A stretch of 33,525 nucleotides of DNA from positions 1 to 33,525 of the forward strand of contig DNND01000066.1 in NCBI GenBank assembly GCA_003488005.1. Reading direction: 5' to 3'. Shown here one piece after another: positions 15,101-23,425 of the stretch. How positions within the stretch are numbered: position 1 is the stretch's first letter; every line of letters starts with the position of its first letter. Position numbers and translations under genes: made by a program. The DNA is from Blastocatellia bacterium. Its GTDB lineage: Bacteria; Acidobacteriota; Blastocatellia; Pyrinomonadales; Pyrinomonadaceae. The notes below the pieces were generated by a model. That model searched no databases, was not told where the DNA came from, and saw nothing but the letters and a program-made list of their open reading frames with translations.

Positions 15101-17044
15101 ATGTGCGGTATCGCCGGATTTGTTAGCAGACATGACCATCGGGACGCGAGCGCGGCCAACGACGTGCTTGATCGGATGTGTCGCGTGATAGCCCATCGCG
15201 GCCCCGACGATCAAGGCATGTGGGTCAAAGACCAAGTGGCGCTCGGCATGCGGCGGCTGTCGATCATTGATCTGGCCGGCGGCCATCAGCCAATGTCCGG
15301 CTGCGCGGGCACGGTGACGCTTGTCTTCAATGGCGAAATTTACAACTACCGCGATTTGCAGCGCGAGCTTGAATCGCGTAGCCATCAATTCAAAACGCAT
15401 TCGGACACTGAAACGATTGTCCATGCTTACGAAGAGTATGGCGCGGGTTGTCTGGAACATTTACGTGGCATGTTTGCTTTCGCGATCTGGGACGCCCGCA
15501 AACGGGAACTTTTCATTGCGCGGGATCGCGTAGGCAAGAAGCCGCTCTATTACACAATCACAACCAGCGGCACATTGATATTCGGATCTGAGTTGAAATC
15601 GCTGCGCGAACATCCTGAATTTCGCGGTGAGATCAGTGTAGAAGCCCTCGATTCCTATCTAACATTCGGCTATGTTCCTGACCCGCTCACGATTTTCCGC
15701 GACGTCCACAAGCTGCCGCCCGGGCATCACCTGACATTCAAAGATGGCAGCGCGCGCGTCGAGCAGTACTGGGATTTTCCTTATGAGAACGAACAGGAGA
15801 ATCCGGCGCGAAACGAAGATGAATGCCTCGAAGAATTGCGCGAGCTGCTTGATGAATCGGTGCGTTTGCGTATGGAAGCTGATGTTCCGCTCGGCGCATT
15901 TCTCTCGGGGGGAATTGATTCGAGCACGGTGGTTGGCCTGATGGCCCGGCATGCGACCCAGCCGGTCAAGACTTTCTCAATCGGCTTTCATGAAGACAGT
16001 CATAGCGAATTGAAGTACGCGCGGATCGCCGCACAACGATTTGGCACCGATCATCACGAGTTCATAGTCACTCCCGACATCTGCGAGATCGTTGACGAAC
16101 TGGTTTGGCATTTCGACGAGCCCTTCGCTGATTCCTCAGCGATTCCCACTTACATGGTTTCGAAACTCGCGCGGCAGCATGTCACCGTTGCGCTGTCCGG
16201 CGATGGCGGTGATGAACTTTTTGCCGGGTACACGCGTTACGCGCTCGATCGCAAACGGAGCGGCTTCGCACAACTGCCGCACGTATTGCGCCAGGGCATT
16301 ATGCAGCCGCTCGGTCGTAAGCTTCCGCACGGCGCGTGGGGGCGCAACTATCTGCACAACGTCGCGCTCAATCCGCTGGATCGTTATATCGAAGACGTGT
16401 CTGTCTTCACTCGGCTAAACAAGCCTGCGCTTTACACCGACGACTTTCGGCAACAGTTGGGAACGTGCGAAGCGGCGCAACAGTTTCGCGAGTATGCAGC
16501 GCGCTCGCGCGGAAATGACCCTCTCGATCCGCTGCTGTATCTCGACAGCAAAACCTACTTGCCCGGCGACATCCTGACAAAAGTCGATCGCATGAGCATG
16601 GCGGTTTCGCTTGAGGCCCGGGTGCCTTTGCTGGATCACAAATTAATCGAGTTTGTATGCACGCGAATTCCCGCGAGCATGAAAATGAAAGGTCTGGAAA
16701 CCAAACAGATCCTCAAGCGTGCCGTGCGAGATTTGGTTCCCGCGGAAATCCTGGATCGTCCCAAGCAAGGTTTTGGCATTCCCATCGATCAGTGGATCAA
16801 CCAGCAACTGCGCGAACGAGTGCTCGGTACGCTCACCGAACCGCGCACGATGCAAAGGGGCTTTATCGAACCACGGTACGTAAACCTTCTGCTCGACGAA
16901 CACGGGCGCGGTCGTCGCAATCATGCGACTGAGTTATGGGCGCTCTTTATGCTGGAGTTATGGCATCGCAAGTTTGTGGATACGCCGGGCGGCATTCCGG
17001 TCAGCGATCCTTTGAATCAAAGTCTCGTTCCGATGGTGGCTTAA
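15101..17044 (+). CDS. Asparagine synthase-type amidotransferase, exosortase-system type
   Basis: A 647-residue class II glutamine amidotransferase fused to an ATP-pyrophosphatase synthetase domain. The N-terminal nucleophile Cys2 is intact (MCGIAGF), RRLSIIDLAGGHQPM and FNGEIYNY are in the glutaminase half, and the ATP-binding SGGIDSSTVV is at about residue 269. The stretch GYVPDPLTIFRDVHKLPPGH and the total length match the amidotransferases linked to exosortase/PEP-CTERM polysaccharide loci (TIGR03108-type) better than housekeeping AsnB, which is established family knowledge applied by eye. It would transfer glutamine ammonia to an activated carboxylate, plausibly a uronic-acid sugar. The ribosome site TGAGGA at 15086-15091 is well placed. 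The next gene begins one base after its stop. Confidence 0.9.
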   Translation: MCGIAGFVSRHDHRDASAANDVLDRMCRVIAHRGPDDQGMWVKDQVALGMRRLSIIDLAGGHQPMSGCAGTVTLVFNGEIYNYRDLQRELESRSHQFKTHSDTETIVHAYEEYGAGCLEHLRGMFAFAIWDARKRELFIARDRVGKKPLYYTITTSGTLIFGSELKSLREHPEFRGEISVEALDSYLTFGYVPDPLTIFRDVHKLPPGHHLTFKDGSARVEQYWDFPYENEQENPARNEDECLEELRELLDESVRLRMEADVPLGAFLSGGIDSSTVVGLMARHATQPVKTFSIGFHEDSHSELKYARIAAQRFGTDHHEFIVTPDICEIVDELVWHFDEPFADSSAIPTYMVSKLARQHVTVALSGDGGDELFAGYTRYALDRKRSGFAQLPHVLRQGIMQPLGRKLPHGAWGRNYLHNVALNPLDRYIEDVSVFTRLNKPALYTDDFRQQLGTCEAAQQFREYAARSRGNDPLDPLLYLDSKTYLPGDILTKVDRMSMAVSLEARVPLLDHKLIEFVCTRIPASMKMKGLETKQILKRAVRDLVPAEILDRPKQGFGIPIDQWINQQLRERVLGTLTEPRTMQRGFIEPRYVNLLLDEHGRGRRNHATELWALFMLELWHRKFVDTPGGIPVSDPLNQSLVPMVA

Positions 17045-17045
17045 C

Positions 17046-18215
17046 TTGAAACCAAACGTTCTGCACATGATCGACAGTTTCGAGCAGGGTGGCAGCGAGC
17101 GCACCGCCATTCAGCTTGTGCGCCAGTTGCATGAGAGCGGGCGTTGCCGCGTGCGGCTCGCGTGTTTACAGAACAAAGGGACGTTGCGCGAAAAAGCAGA
17201 TCGACTCAACCTTGGAGAGATTCCCGAATACCCGCTCACGAGCTTCTATGATCGGAATTTTGTGACCCAGCTGCGGCGACTCGGCCGCTTCCTGAAAGAG
17301 AATGAGATTGACGTCATTCATACGCACGATTTTTACACAAACATTTTTGGCATGACTGCGGCGGCCTTGGCTCGCGTGCGCGCTCGGGTTGCATACAAGG
17401 GCGAAACCGGCGGGTTTCGCACGCCCGCGCAGAAGCGGCTGGAGCGCGGCGCGTTTCGCTTGGCGCATCGAGTCGTTGCAAATTCCGATGCGGTGCGAAG
17501 ACAGTTGCTTCGCGAAGGCGTGCCCGCCGCAAAAGTCGCGCAGCATTACAACGGTCTGGACATCAAACGCGTACAGATACAATCCGACGTAACGCGTGGT
17601 GAGATTCTTAATATGCTGGCTCTGCCCGAGCGGCGCCTCGTAACAATCGTCGCGAACCTGCAACACCCGGTGAAAGATCATCCCACGTTTTTGCAGGCTG
17701 CCGCGCGCGTGCGAGCTGCGGTTCCCGATGCGGCTTTCGTTATTGCCGGAGAAGGCAAGTTAATGGCGGACCTGCGCGAGTTAGCTGCGCAACTGGGATT
17801 GAAAGACGACGTGTTCTTCATCGGCAGATGCGAAAAAGTTGCCGAGCTGCTTTCTGTTTCCGATGTGTGCGCGCTGAGTTCAACCGCCGAAGGTTTTTCG
17901 AATGCGATCCTTGAGTACATGGCCGCGGCACGCCCCGCGGTAGTAACCGATGTTGGCGGGGCACGGGAGGCGGTGACCGAGGGCGAAACCGGGTACATCG
18001 TTCCAGCAGGTGACTATGTACAAATGGCTGCGCGAATGATTGAGTTGCTGCGTGACCCGAAGCGGGCGCGCTCAATGGGCGAGCGCGGCAGAATTTTGGT
18101 TGAAGCAAAGTTTTCCTGCGAGCAGCACCTGCACAAGACGCTTGAGCTTTATGACGAACTGACGGTTCGACCGGCGGCGACGGCCCAGCCGGACGTTGCT
18201 CTGATGCCGCGCTAA
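17046..18215 (+). CDS. Glycosyltransferase family 4 (GT-B)
   Basis: A 389-residue GT4 enzyme. The N-terminal glycine-rich start is HMIDSFEQGGSERTAIQLVR, the acceptor domain contains IHTHDFYTNIFG, and the donor domain begins at VTIVANLQHPVKDHPTFLQA. The E-x7-E motif is in TAEGFSNAILEYMAAARP, followed by VVTDVGGAREAVTEGETG. The start is TTG one base after the amidotransferase stop, so it depends on that upstream gene for translation; no better start exists. Together with the amidotransferase and the membrane GT2 it forms a tight four-gene run from 12296. Sugar specificity is unknown. Confidence 0.9.
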   Translation: MKPNVLHMIDSFEQGGSERTAIQLVRQLHESGRCRVRLACLQNKGTLREKADRLNLGEIPEYPLTSFYDRNFVTQLRRLGRFLKENEIDVIHTHDFYTNIFGMTAAALARVRARVAYKGETGGFRTPAQKRLERGAFRLAHRVVANSDAVRRQLLREGVPAAKVAQHYNGLDIKRVQIQSDVTRGEILNMLALPERRLVTIVANLQHPVKDHPTFLQAAARVRAAVPDAAFVIAGEGKLMADLRELAAQLGLKDDVFFIGRCEKVAELLSVSDVCALSSTAEGFSNAILEYMAAARPAVVTDVGGAREAVTEGETGYIVPAGDYVQMAARMIELLRDPKRARSMGERGRILVEAKFSCEQHLHKTLELYDELTVRPAATAQPDVALMPR

Positions 18216-18255
18216 GGCGCCAAAATCATAATGACTATTCGATTGTTTTGGCGCC
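18216..18255 (+). promoter_or_regulatory. Stem-loop enclosing the start codon of the YdcF-propeller gene
   Basis: GGCGCCAAAA at 18216-18225 is a perfect reverse complement of TTTTGGCGCC at 18246-18255. The 20-base loop contains the ATG at 18231. In RNA this would put the start codon in the loop of a ten-pair hairpin that begins at the stop codon of the preceding gene. It may damp or gate translation; this is inference. Confidence 0.45.
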
Positions 18256-20222
18256 AGACTCCGCGAGTGTGGCGCCTTGCGATTTTTTTTGCGGTCGCGT
18301 GGCCCATGTTGGCATGGCTTGCGGCGGAAGCACTCATTGTAAACGCAGAGCCGGCGCGAGCGGATGCGTTGGTCGTGCTCGCGGGTTCATCCGCTTTCAT
18401 CGAGCGCACTCATCAGGCAGCACAACTTTTCAAAGATGGGCGCGCGCCGAAATTAATTCTGACCAACGACAACCAGGAAAGCGGCTGGTCCGCCGAGTTG
18501 CAGACCAACCCGCTCTACGTGCAACGGGCCGCGAGTGAGTTGAAATTACTCGGCGTGCCGGAAGAGAGAATAGAGATTGTTCCCGAGACAGTCTCGAGTA
18601 CTCGCGAGGAGGCCGCTCGCGTTCGCGAGTATGCCGAAAGTAATGGCCTGCGCTCGATCCTGGTAGTGACGTCCGCCTATCAGGTGCGACGCGCGCGTTG
18701 GACCTTCAATCAAATCTTCGCGGGAAGCGGCGTATCCGTTTCTTTCTCCAGCGTGCCGCCGGGGGACCAAACGCCGCGACCGCTGACCTGGTGGCTGCAC
18801 GGTCGAGGCTGGCGCATGGTGGCGGGCGAGTATGTGAAACTCGCGTATTACTTGATTCGCGGCGTCAAATTTACTGAGACGGCCCACGCCGCAACGATCG
18901 CTGAAACTCCTCAAACTAAAGCCCAGGTCAAGACTGATCGCGCTGTCTATCGCAAACCACCGCTGCCACTGCTGCCACGCGCCGGAGGCAAGTTTATCGA
19001 TCCAATTTTCGGCACCGAAATTATGCGCGCCACCGACGAATCCGATGGGCCGACGCCGGGATTGGGTACATACTATTCCCACTGGCCGACCTTCAATGCC
19101 AACAACACGCGCTTGCTGATTCGTAAGGGCCACACTGGCGATGCGATCCTAAAGACTTTTGATCCGGTGAATTTCAGAATTGGTACGGGCCGCGAAATCT
19201 TGCCGATTGAATATCCGGATGGCTTTGGTTTGTGTTGGGAGAGTTCGACCTGGTCGCATTCCAACCCTGAAGTGATCTACACGTTCGCGAATGATCGAAA
19301 AGGCGGCATGCGTCTCTACGCTTATGACGTGGCAAGAAAGCAATTCAAGCTGGTCAAAGACTTTAGTGCGATCGCGCGCGGGCGCGACTATTTGCGCCAG
19401 ATGTACATGTCTGCTGATGACGACGTTTTCTGCTGGCTGTTGGCACGCGTCGGGGTAGACGATCCGCTCGGTTACATTGTCTATCAGCGCTCGACGAACA
19501 GAATCCTTTACAACAATACGGGCAGCGCTTACGTCGGCGGCATCAACGAAGTGCATGTTGATAAGTCGGGAAGGTGGCTGACAATTCATTTGAATCAGAC
19601 TCAGCCCGACAATTCGGCAACGCGGATTCTTAATCTGCAAACGGGCGCGATCGATTTTTTATATAAAAATGAAGCCGACTCCCCGGCGGGACACGGCGAT
19701 CTGGGAACGGAAACGATTGTTGGATTTGACGCCTGGCAGGATGGAATCACCTGGCGACGACTGGGTGCGCCCCACTCGCCGCGTCGTGTCTTTTATTTTC
19801 GCACCGCGATGGGCAAGAATGGCGGGGTCGCCGACTGGACGCACGACTTTCATGGAAGCATGCTGGCCGACAATGAGGATTGGATTACGATCGGGACCCA
19901 CAAAGATGCCGCTAGCAAATTCCCCGGATCGGGCATCTACGACGATGAGATATTACAAATTTCGCTCGACGGCAGTGAACGCATTCGGCGCATCTGTCAC
20001 ACTCGGTCAGTCGTCGATGATAAGTCGGAAAGTACGAACTATTGGGCAGCGCCGAAACCGACGATCAGCCGCGATGGGCGCTTTATTGCGTTCACGTCGA
20101 ATTGGGAAAAGTCAGGTCGCTACGATCTCTTCATCGTCAGAATTGATTCCGCGCCACACCTGAGCAAGACTCCCCCTATCACGCCGTTACTTCTTCAGCG
20201 TCCGCGTCGAGCGCGGCCTTAG
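18231..20222 (+). CDS. Fusion: YdcF/ElyC-like (DUF218) domain plus beta-propeller
   Basis: A 663-residue protein with two parts I have not seen joined before. Residues about 13-35 form a membrane anchor. Residues about 40-215 are a DUF218 domain (SanA/ElyC/YdcF family, linked to envelope and undecaprenyl-lipid metabolism): ADALVVLAGSSAFIERTHQA, APKLILTND, VSSTREEAARV and VVTSAYQVRRARW, where the usual histidine of TS-x-x-H-x-x-RA is replaced by Gln. After a linker, residues about 250-650 look like a PD40/TolB-type beta-propeller: SHWPTFNANNTRLLIRKG, HVDKSGRWLTIHL and APKPTISRDGRFIAFTSNW are blade-like repeats. Both parts should sit in the periplasm. Propeller folds include oligosaccharide lyases, but no catalytic residues can be claimed. 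Start ATG 18231 lies within a hairpin loop. Confidence 0.75.
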   Translation: MTIRLFWRQTPRVWRLAIFFAVAWPMLAWLAAEALIVNAEPARADALVVLAGSSAFIERTHQAAQLFKDGRAPKLILTNDNQESGWSAELQTNPLYVQRAASELKLLGVPEERIEIVPETVSSTREEAARVREYAESNGLRSILVVTSAYQVRRARWTFNQIFAGSGVSVSFSSVPPGDQTPRPLTWWLHGRGWRMVAGEYVKLAYYLIRGVKFTETAHAATIAETPQTKAQVKTDRAVYRKPPLPLLPRAGGKFIDPIFGTEIMRATDESDGPTPGLGTYYSHWPTFNANNTRLLIRKGHTGDAILKTFDPVNFRIGTGREILPIEYPDGFGLCWESSTWSHSNPEVIYTFANDRKGGMRLYAYDVARKQFKLVKDFSAIARGRDYLRQMYMSADDDVFCWLLARVGVDDPLGYIVYQRSTNRILYNNTGSAYVGGINEVHVDKSGRWLTIHLNQTQPDNSATRILNLQTGAIDFLYKNEADSPAGHGDLGTETIVGFDAWQDGITWRRLGAPHSPRRVFYFRTAMGKNGGVADWTHDFHGSMLADNEDWITIGTHKDAASKFPGSGIYDDEILQISLDGSERIRRICHTRSVVDDKSESTNYWAAPKPTISRDGRFIAFTSNWEKSGRYDLFIVRIDSAPHLSKTPPITPLLLQRPRRARP

Positions 20223-20243
20223 TCGTTATTAGAGTCGCGATGC

Positions 20244-20249
20244 TAAAAT
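20244..20249 (+). promoter_or_regulatory. Extended -10 promoter candidate for the toxin-antitoxin pair
   Basis: TGCTAAAAT is an extended -10 (TGn plus TAAAAT, five of six consensus bases). A convincing -35 is not visible, which extended -10 promoters can tolerate. It lies 21 bases before the antitoxin ATG, giving a short leader with GAGGTGG at 20258-20264 as the ribosome site. Confidence 0.45.
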
Positions 20250-20270
20250 CACGAGCCGAGGTGGATTCCA

Positions 20271-20504
20271 ATGACTGTCCTGGAACACATTAAACAACTG
20301 GCCCTGAATCTGACGCCCGAGGAAAAGGATGCGTTGGCTCAGCATTTGGCAGGCTCCAACGGCGAGAACCCACCAGAGAAGCCGCAATCATTGCGGGGCG
20401 ATTGGGGCGATGCTTTTTCGGATGACCTCGACGTTGATGCGGAGTTGAAAGGGATTCGCGGCGAGTGGCAAAAAGAATGGCTCGGAGATGAGTTTGTCGG
20501 ATGA
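20271..20504 (+). CDS. Putative antitoxin of a VapBC-type pair
   Basis: A 77-residue acidic protein starting MTVLEHIKQLALNLTPEEKD, with no strong match to a named domain. It is called an antitoxin because it lies directly upstream of a PIN-domain gene and overlaps it by four bases (ATGA at 20501-20504), the standard VapBC layout. The N-terminal helical part could dimerise or bind DNA, and the C-terminal region (DDLDVDAELKGIRGEWQ) is the sort of flexible tail that wraps a toxin. GAGGTGG at 20258-20264 is a strong ribosome site, better than that of most genes here. Confidence 0.7.
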   Translation: MTVLEHIKQLALNLTPEEKDALAQHLAGSNGENPPEKPQSLRGDWGDAFSDDLDVDAELKGIRGEWQKEWLGDEFVG

Positions 20505-20893
20505 ATTTTTACGTCAGTGACACTCACGCGCTGTTCTGGTACCTCATCAACTCACCGGCGCTTGGGGTAAATGCCCGCCTCGCTTTCGACGAAGCCGACG
20601 CCGGCCAAGCCTTGATCTACATACCTGCCATCGTCATAGCCGAACTCTACTACCTGAATGAGAAGAAAGGCCGGCCACTAGACTTCCGGAATAAATATGC
20701 GCGGCTGGCCCAAAGCAAGCAGTTTGTCTTGCTGCCATTCTACGCATCTCACACGGTCGACTTCGATGCTTGTAGTGCGGTGACGGAAATGCACGACCGG
20801 ATGATCGCCGCCGATGCGCGCCGTACCAACGCTACGCTACTGACTCGCGATTCGCAGATCACGAGCAGCGGAGTGGTTGCGACAGTGTGGTAG
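20501..20893 (+). CDS. VapC-type PIN-domain ribonuclease toxin
   Basis: A 130-residue PIN-domain protein. The expected acidic metal-binding residues are present: Asp7 in VSDTHALFWYL, Glu48 in VIAELYYLNE, Asp99 in MHDRMIAADA and Asp117 in TRDSQI. Length and order are normal for VapC. Such toxins cleave RNA, often tRNA or rRNA, when freed from the antitoxin (family knowledge). It ends only 24 bases from the stop of the convergent minus-strand glycosyltransferase. The pair has no functional tie to polysaccharide synthesis and may be a stability module inserted between parts of the cluster. Confidence 0.88.
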   Translation: MNFYVSDTHALFWYLINSPALGVNARLAFDEADAGQALIYIPAIVIAELYYLNEKKGRPLDFRNKYARLAQSKQFVLLPFYASHTVDFDACSAVTEMHDRMIAADARRTNATLLTRDSQITSSGVVATVW

Positions 20894-20917
20894 GAGATCT
20901 CTGGAAGTCGCACGCGA

Positions 20918-23092
20918 TTATCGGCTGTGTTGCGCCGTTAAGATTACTTCAGAATAAATTTCAACGAGAGAGCGAACATAGTTTTCCGGCGAGAATCGCA
21001 AACAGACCGCAGTGGAAGCATTCGCTGAGAGTCTTTGCGCAAGCTGCTCATCGTTGAGCACGCGCGCGATAGCCTCAGCCATCATTTGCGGATTGCGCGC
21101 GGGCACCAGCAGCGCCATCTCATTGTTTTCGATCATCTCTGGCACACCGCCAACTGCCGTCGCCACGATTGGAAGACCAGCCGCCATTGCTTCGAGCAAG
21201 ACGTAAGGCGAGCCTTCGCTGTGCGATGGGTTCACCAGCACATCCGCGGCTGCACAGAAGATCTGAACATTGTTCACCTGCCCGGTGAAGCTTACTCGAT
21301 TGCTCAGCCCGAGCGATGCGGTTGCCGCTTCTAACGTTTCGCGCTCTGGTCCATCGCCCACAATGACAAGCCGCGCATCTAGCTCCTCATGTGTCTCGCT
21401 TAGATTCTTAAAGGCACGCAACACATCCATCTGTGCCTTTTCCTTGGAAAGCCGGCCGACCGTAAGAATCATTCGCTCGCCGTCTTTGATTCCAAGTCGT
21501 CTTTGGAGCGTGCGTATTTCCTCGATGTCCACCGCCGGCTCATGGCGAATGGAATTATGCTGAACGTGTATGCGCTCGCTTCGAACTCCCATCTGCACAA
21601 GCTTCTGCGTGAAAGCATTGCAGACAGTGACGACGCGATCCGCTTTGGGCAATGACCAACGATCAAGCAGATTGTAGACAAGCACCTTTCGATCGGTGGT
21701 TGTATAGCCGTGATTAAAAGCGACCCAGGGATATTTCTGCCAGAGACGCGAGACTTTCATCAGAAAATGCGATTTGACCTGGTGAGTGACGATTACATCG
21801 GGGGATCGCTGCTCCACGATGTTGCGCAGGGCGCGAATCACGCTTGGATCAAAGCGGCCGCGCTCGGGGATGACATCAACTTCCAGTCCCAACTCGCGCG
21901 CGGCTGAAACAAACTCCGCGGAGTTGTTGCGACGGTCAAACGTCGCCAGAGAAAGATCGATCACTGGAAAGCCGGCTGACTGTTGCGCGAGTTCGTTAGC
22001 GGCGCGATGGAACTCAAACATGTTTTTGGCGACGGCATTCACATTCGTAGCTTCGACCACGGCGAGAATTCTGATCGTTGAGTTCGCACTGCTGGTTTTG
22101 CGCCTTGTCCCCTTCACTACTGAATGCCCGTTTCGACTTTCGGCAAATGGCTTGCTCATCACACGCCATGACGCGCCCAAAACTGATCCGACTGGCGTGC
22201 TACAAACGACAGCGGACGCGTGGTAGGGAAGTTGCCAATTCTTTACGCTGGTAAAGCGTCGCACGAGCGCGCGCGCTTCGCGCCAATGGCCCCAATAACC
22301 AAGTACGCAGGCCGTCTTCGCTGCGCGAATTGCGAGCACCCGAGAAAGCAGATTTCGCAGTGCGGGTGGACAGGCAGCCTCGATTTCGCTCGCGTCCTCG
22401 AGAAATGGTTCCATCGGCCGCATGCCATTCAGGTTCTTGCTCAGTCCTGAATCTTCTCGATGAAATCGCGCGAGTGCCTCGAGATTGAAAGCGACTTGCT
22501 CATTCAGCAAGACCTTAAGCCACAGAAACGCATCTTCGCCAAACGCGCATTTCTCTCGATCGTAGAAGCCGCCCCACCTGCGAATCACTTCGGCCCGCGC
22601 CAGGGTTGAACAGGGAGACATGTAAGCGAGCATGCTTACAACCAGCGAGGGCTCGGTGTCTGCCTTAACTCGTTGCACACTGTCGCTGAGGCCGCGTTTG
22701 CGCCACATGCTTTCCAAAGATTGCCCGGACGGATATTCGATGTAACCGCAGGTCACTGCCGCTACTTCAGAACCAAAACTTTCAAGCAAGCAAACACTGT
22801 CGTGAAGATAGTTCGGCAGCCATTCGTCATCAGCATCGAGAAAAGCAATGAACTCGCCGCGAGCCTGCGCCAGTCCGGCATTGCGCGCGGCGCCCGGCCC
22901 AGCGTTCGCCTGACGAATCATACGAAAGCGCGCGTCCAGATAGTCGGCGACAATCGCCGCGCCATCATCCGTTGATCCATCATCGACGACGATCACCTCG
23001 AAGTCCGTAAACGTCTGGGCAGCAATCGAGTCGAGCGCGCGTCGCACGTACGGCGCTTTGTTGTAAAGCGGAATGATGATTGAAACTTTCAA
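20918..23092 (-). CDS. Two-domain glycosyltransferase, GT2 plus GT4
   Basis: A 724-residue double enzyme on the opposite strand from its neighbours. Residues 1 to about 240 form a GT2 domain (SIIIPLYNKAPYVRRALDSI, VVDDGSTDDG, GPGAARNAG, AFLDADDEW with the metal-binding acidic cluster, and GEDAFLWLKV). After a linker near residues 310-335 a GT4 domain begins (IRILAVVEATNVNAVAKNMF), with ILTVGRLSKEKAQMDVLRAF and the E-x7-E motif in SEGSPYVLLEAMAAGLP. Such a protein can add two different sugars in succession. The start is TTG, giving MKVSIII; no better start lies upstream and the ribosome site is weak. It is divergent from the flippase gene, with 333 bases between. Confidence 0.87.
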   Translation of the reverse strand: MKVSIIIPLYNKAPYVRRALDSIAAQTFTDFEVIVVDDGSTDDGAAIVADYLDARFRMIRQANAGPGAARNAGLAQARGEFIAFLDADDEWLPNYLHDSVCLLESFGSEVAAVTCGYIEYPSGQSLESMWRKRGLSDSVQRVKADTEPSLVVSMLAYMSPCSTLARAEVIRRWGGFYDREKCAFGEDAFLWLKVLLNEQVAFNLEALARFHREDSGLSKNLNGMRPMEPFLEDASEIEAACPPALRNLLSRVLAIRAAKTACVLGYWGHWREARALVRRFTSVKNWQLPYHASAVVCSTPVGSVLGASWRVMSKPFAESRNGHSVVKGTRRKTSSANSTIRILAVVEATNVNAVAKNMFEFHRAANELAQQSAGFPVIDLSLATFDRRNNSAEFVSAARELGLEVDVIPERGRFDPSVIRALRNIVEQRSPDVIVTHQVKSHFLMKVSRLWQKYPWVAFNHGYTTTDRKVLVYNLLDRWSLPKADRVVTVCNAFTQKLVQMGVRSERIHVQHNSIRHEPAVDIEEIRTLQRRLGIKDGERMILTVGRLSKEKAQMDVLRAFKNLSETHEELDARLVIVGDGPERETLEAATASLGLSNRVSFTGQVNNVQIFCAAADVLVNPSHSEGSPYVLLEAMAAGLPIVATAVGGVPEMIENNEMALLVPARNPQMMAEAIARVLNDEQLAQRLSANASTAVCLRFSPENYVRSLVEIYSEVILTAQHSR

Positions 23093-23154
23093 ACGAATTC
23101 TTTGCGAGCTGCGGGCGGGATGGTTTCGAAGCGGACGTGATTGCGAGCGAACAG

Positions 23155-23169
23155 CGAGGAACTTCCTCG
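23155..23169. promoter_or_regulatory. Palindromic operator candidate
   Basis: CGAGGAA-C-TTCCTCG is a perfect 7-1-7 inverted repeat in the divergent region, 63 bases upstream of the minus-strand start. Its symmetry suits a dimeric regulator. The binding protein is unknown. Confidence 0.35.
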
Positions 23170-23226
23170 GGATCGATGATAAGTGCTACAGCAATCAAAA
23201 TCCAGCCGTTTGTTTGGATTTCAGTA

Positions 23227-23256
23227 TTGACATCATGCAAGGATGACAAATATCGT
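23227..23256 (+). promoter_or_regulatory. Promoter candidate, TTGACA box
   Basis: TTGACA at 23227-23232 matches the sigma-70 -35 consensus perfectly. TATCGT at 23251-23256 (four of six bases) follows at 18 bases. It points toward the flippase gene. Confidence 0.35.
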
Positions 23257-23351
23257 CACTCCCGACAGCTTCGACCGCGGACGGCAGTGAATACGCACGA
23301 GAAATCCGACTCTTTGCCAAAAGTTCACCGCCTCATTCCGCATCTTTTCTG

Positions 23352-23357
23352 TATAAT
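23352..23357 (+). promoter_or_regulatory. Consensus -10 box TATAAT upstream of the flippase
   Basis: A perfect TATAAT lies 69 bases before the flippase start. No -35 box is found at 15-19 bases; TTGCCA (23314-23319) is 32 bases away. It may be a weak or activator-dependent promoter. Confidence 0.35.
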
Positions 23358-23425
23358 GAATTCGAGGCGCACCCGCCCGGTATTTCCCGCTCACTCGAAC
23401 CTAATCCTTCAAAGTTTTCCTGGAC

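Larger units (their letters stand above)
23093..23425. other. Divergent intergenic region between GT2-GT4 and the flippase
   Basis: This 333-base stretch has no convincing gene. It holds a 15-base palindrome (23155-23169), a TTGACA box at 23227-23232 with a weak -10 18 bases on, and a perfect TATAAT at 23352-23357. It probably carries the promoters for both divergent transcripts. Confidence 0.55.

Noticed and set aside
14783..15460. 225-codon minus-strand frame spanning the GT2/amidotransferase junction
   Set aside because: It is antisense to the end of the GT2 gene and the conserved N-terminus of the amidotransferase, and has no recognisable motif.
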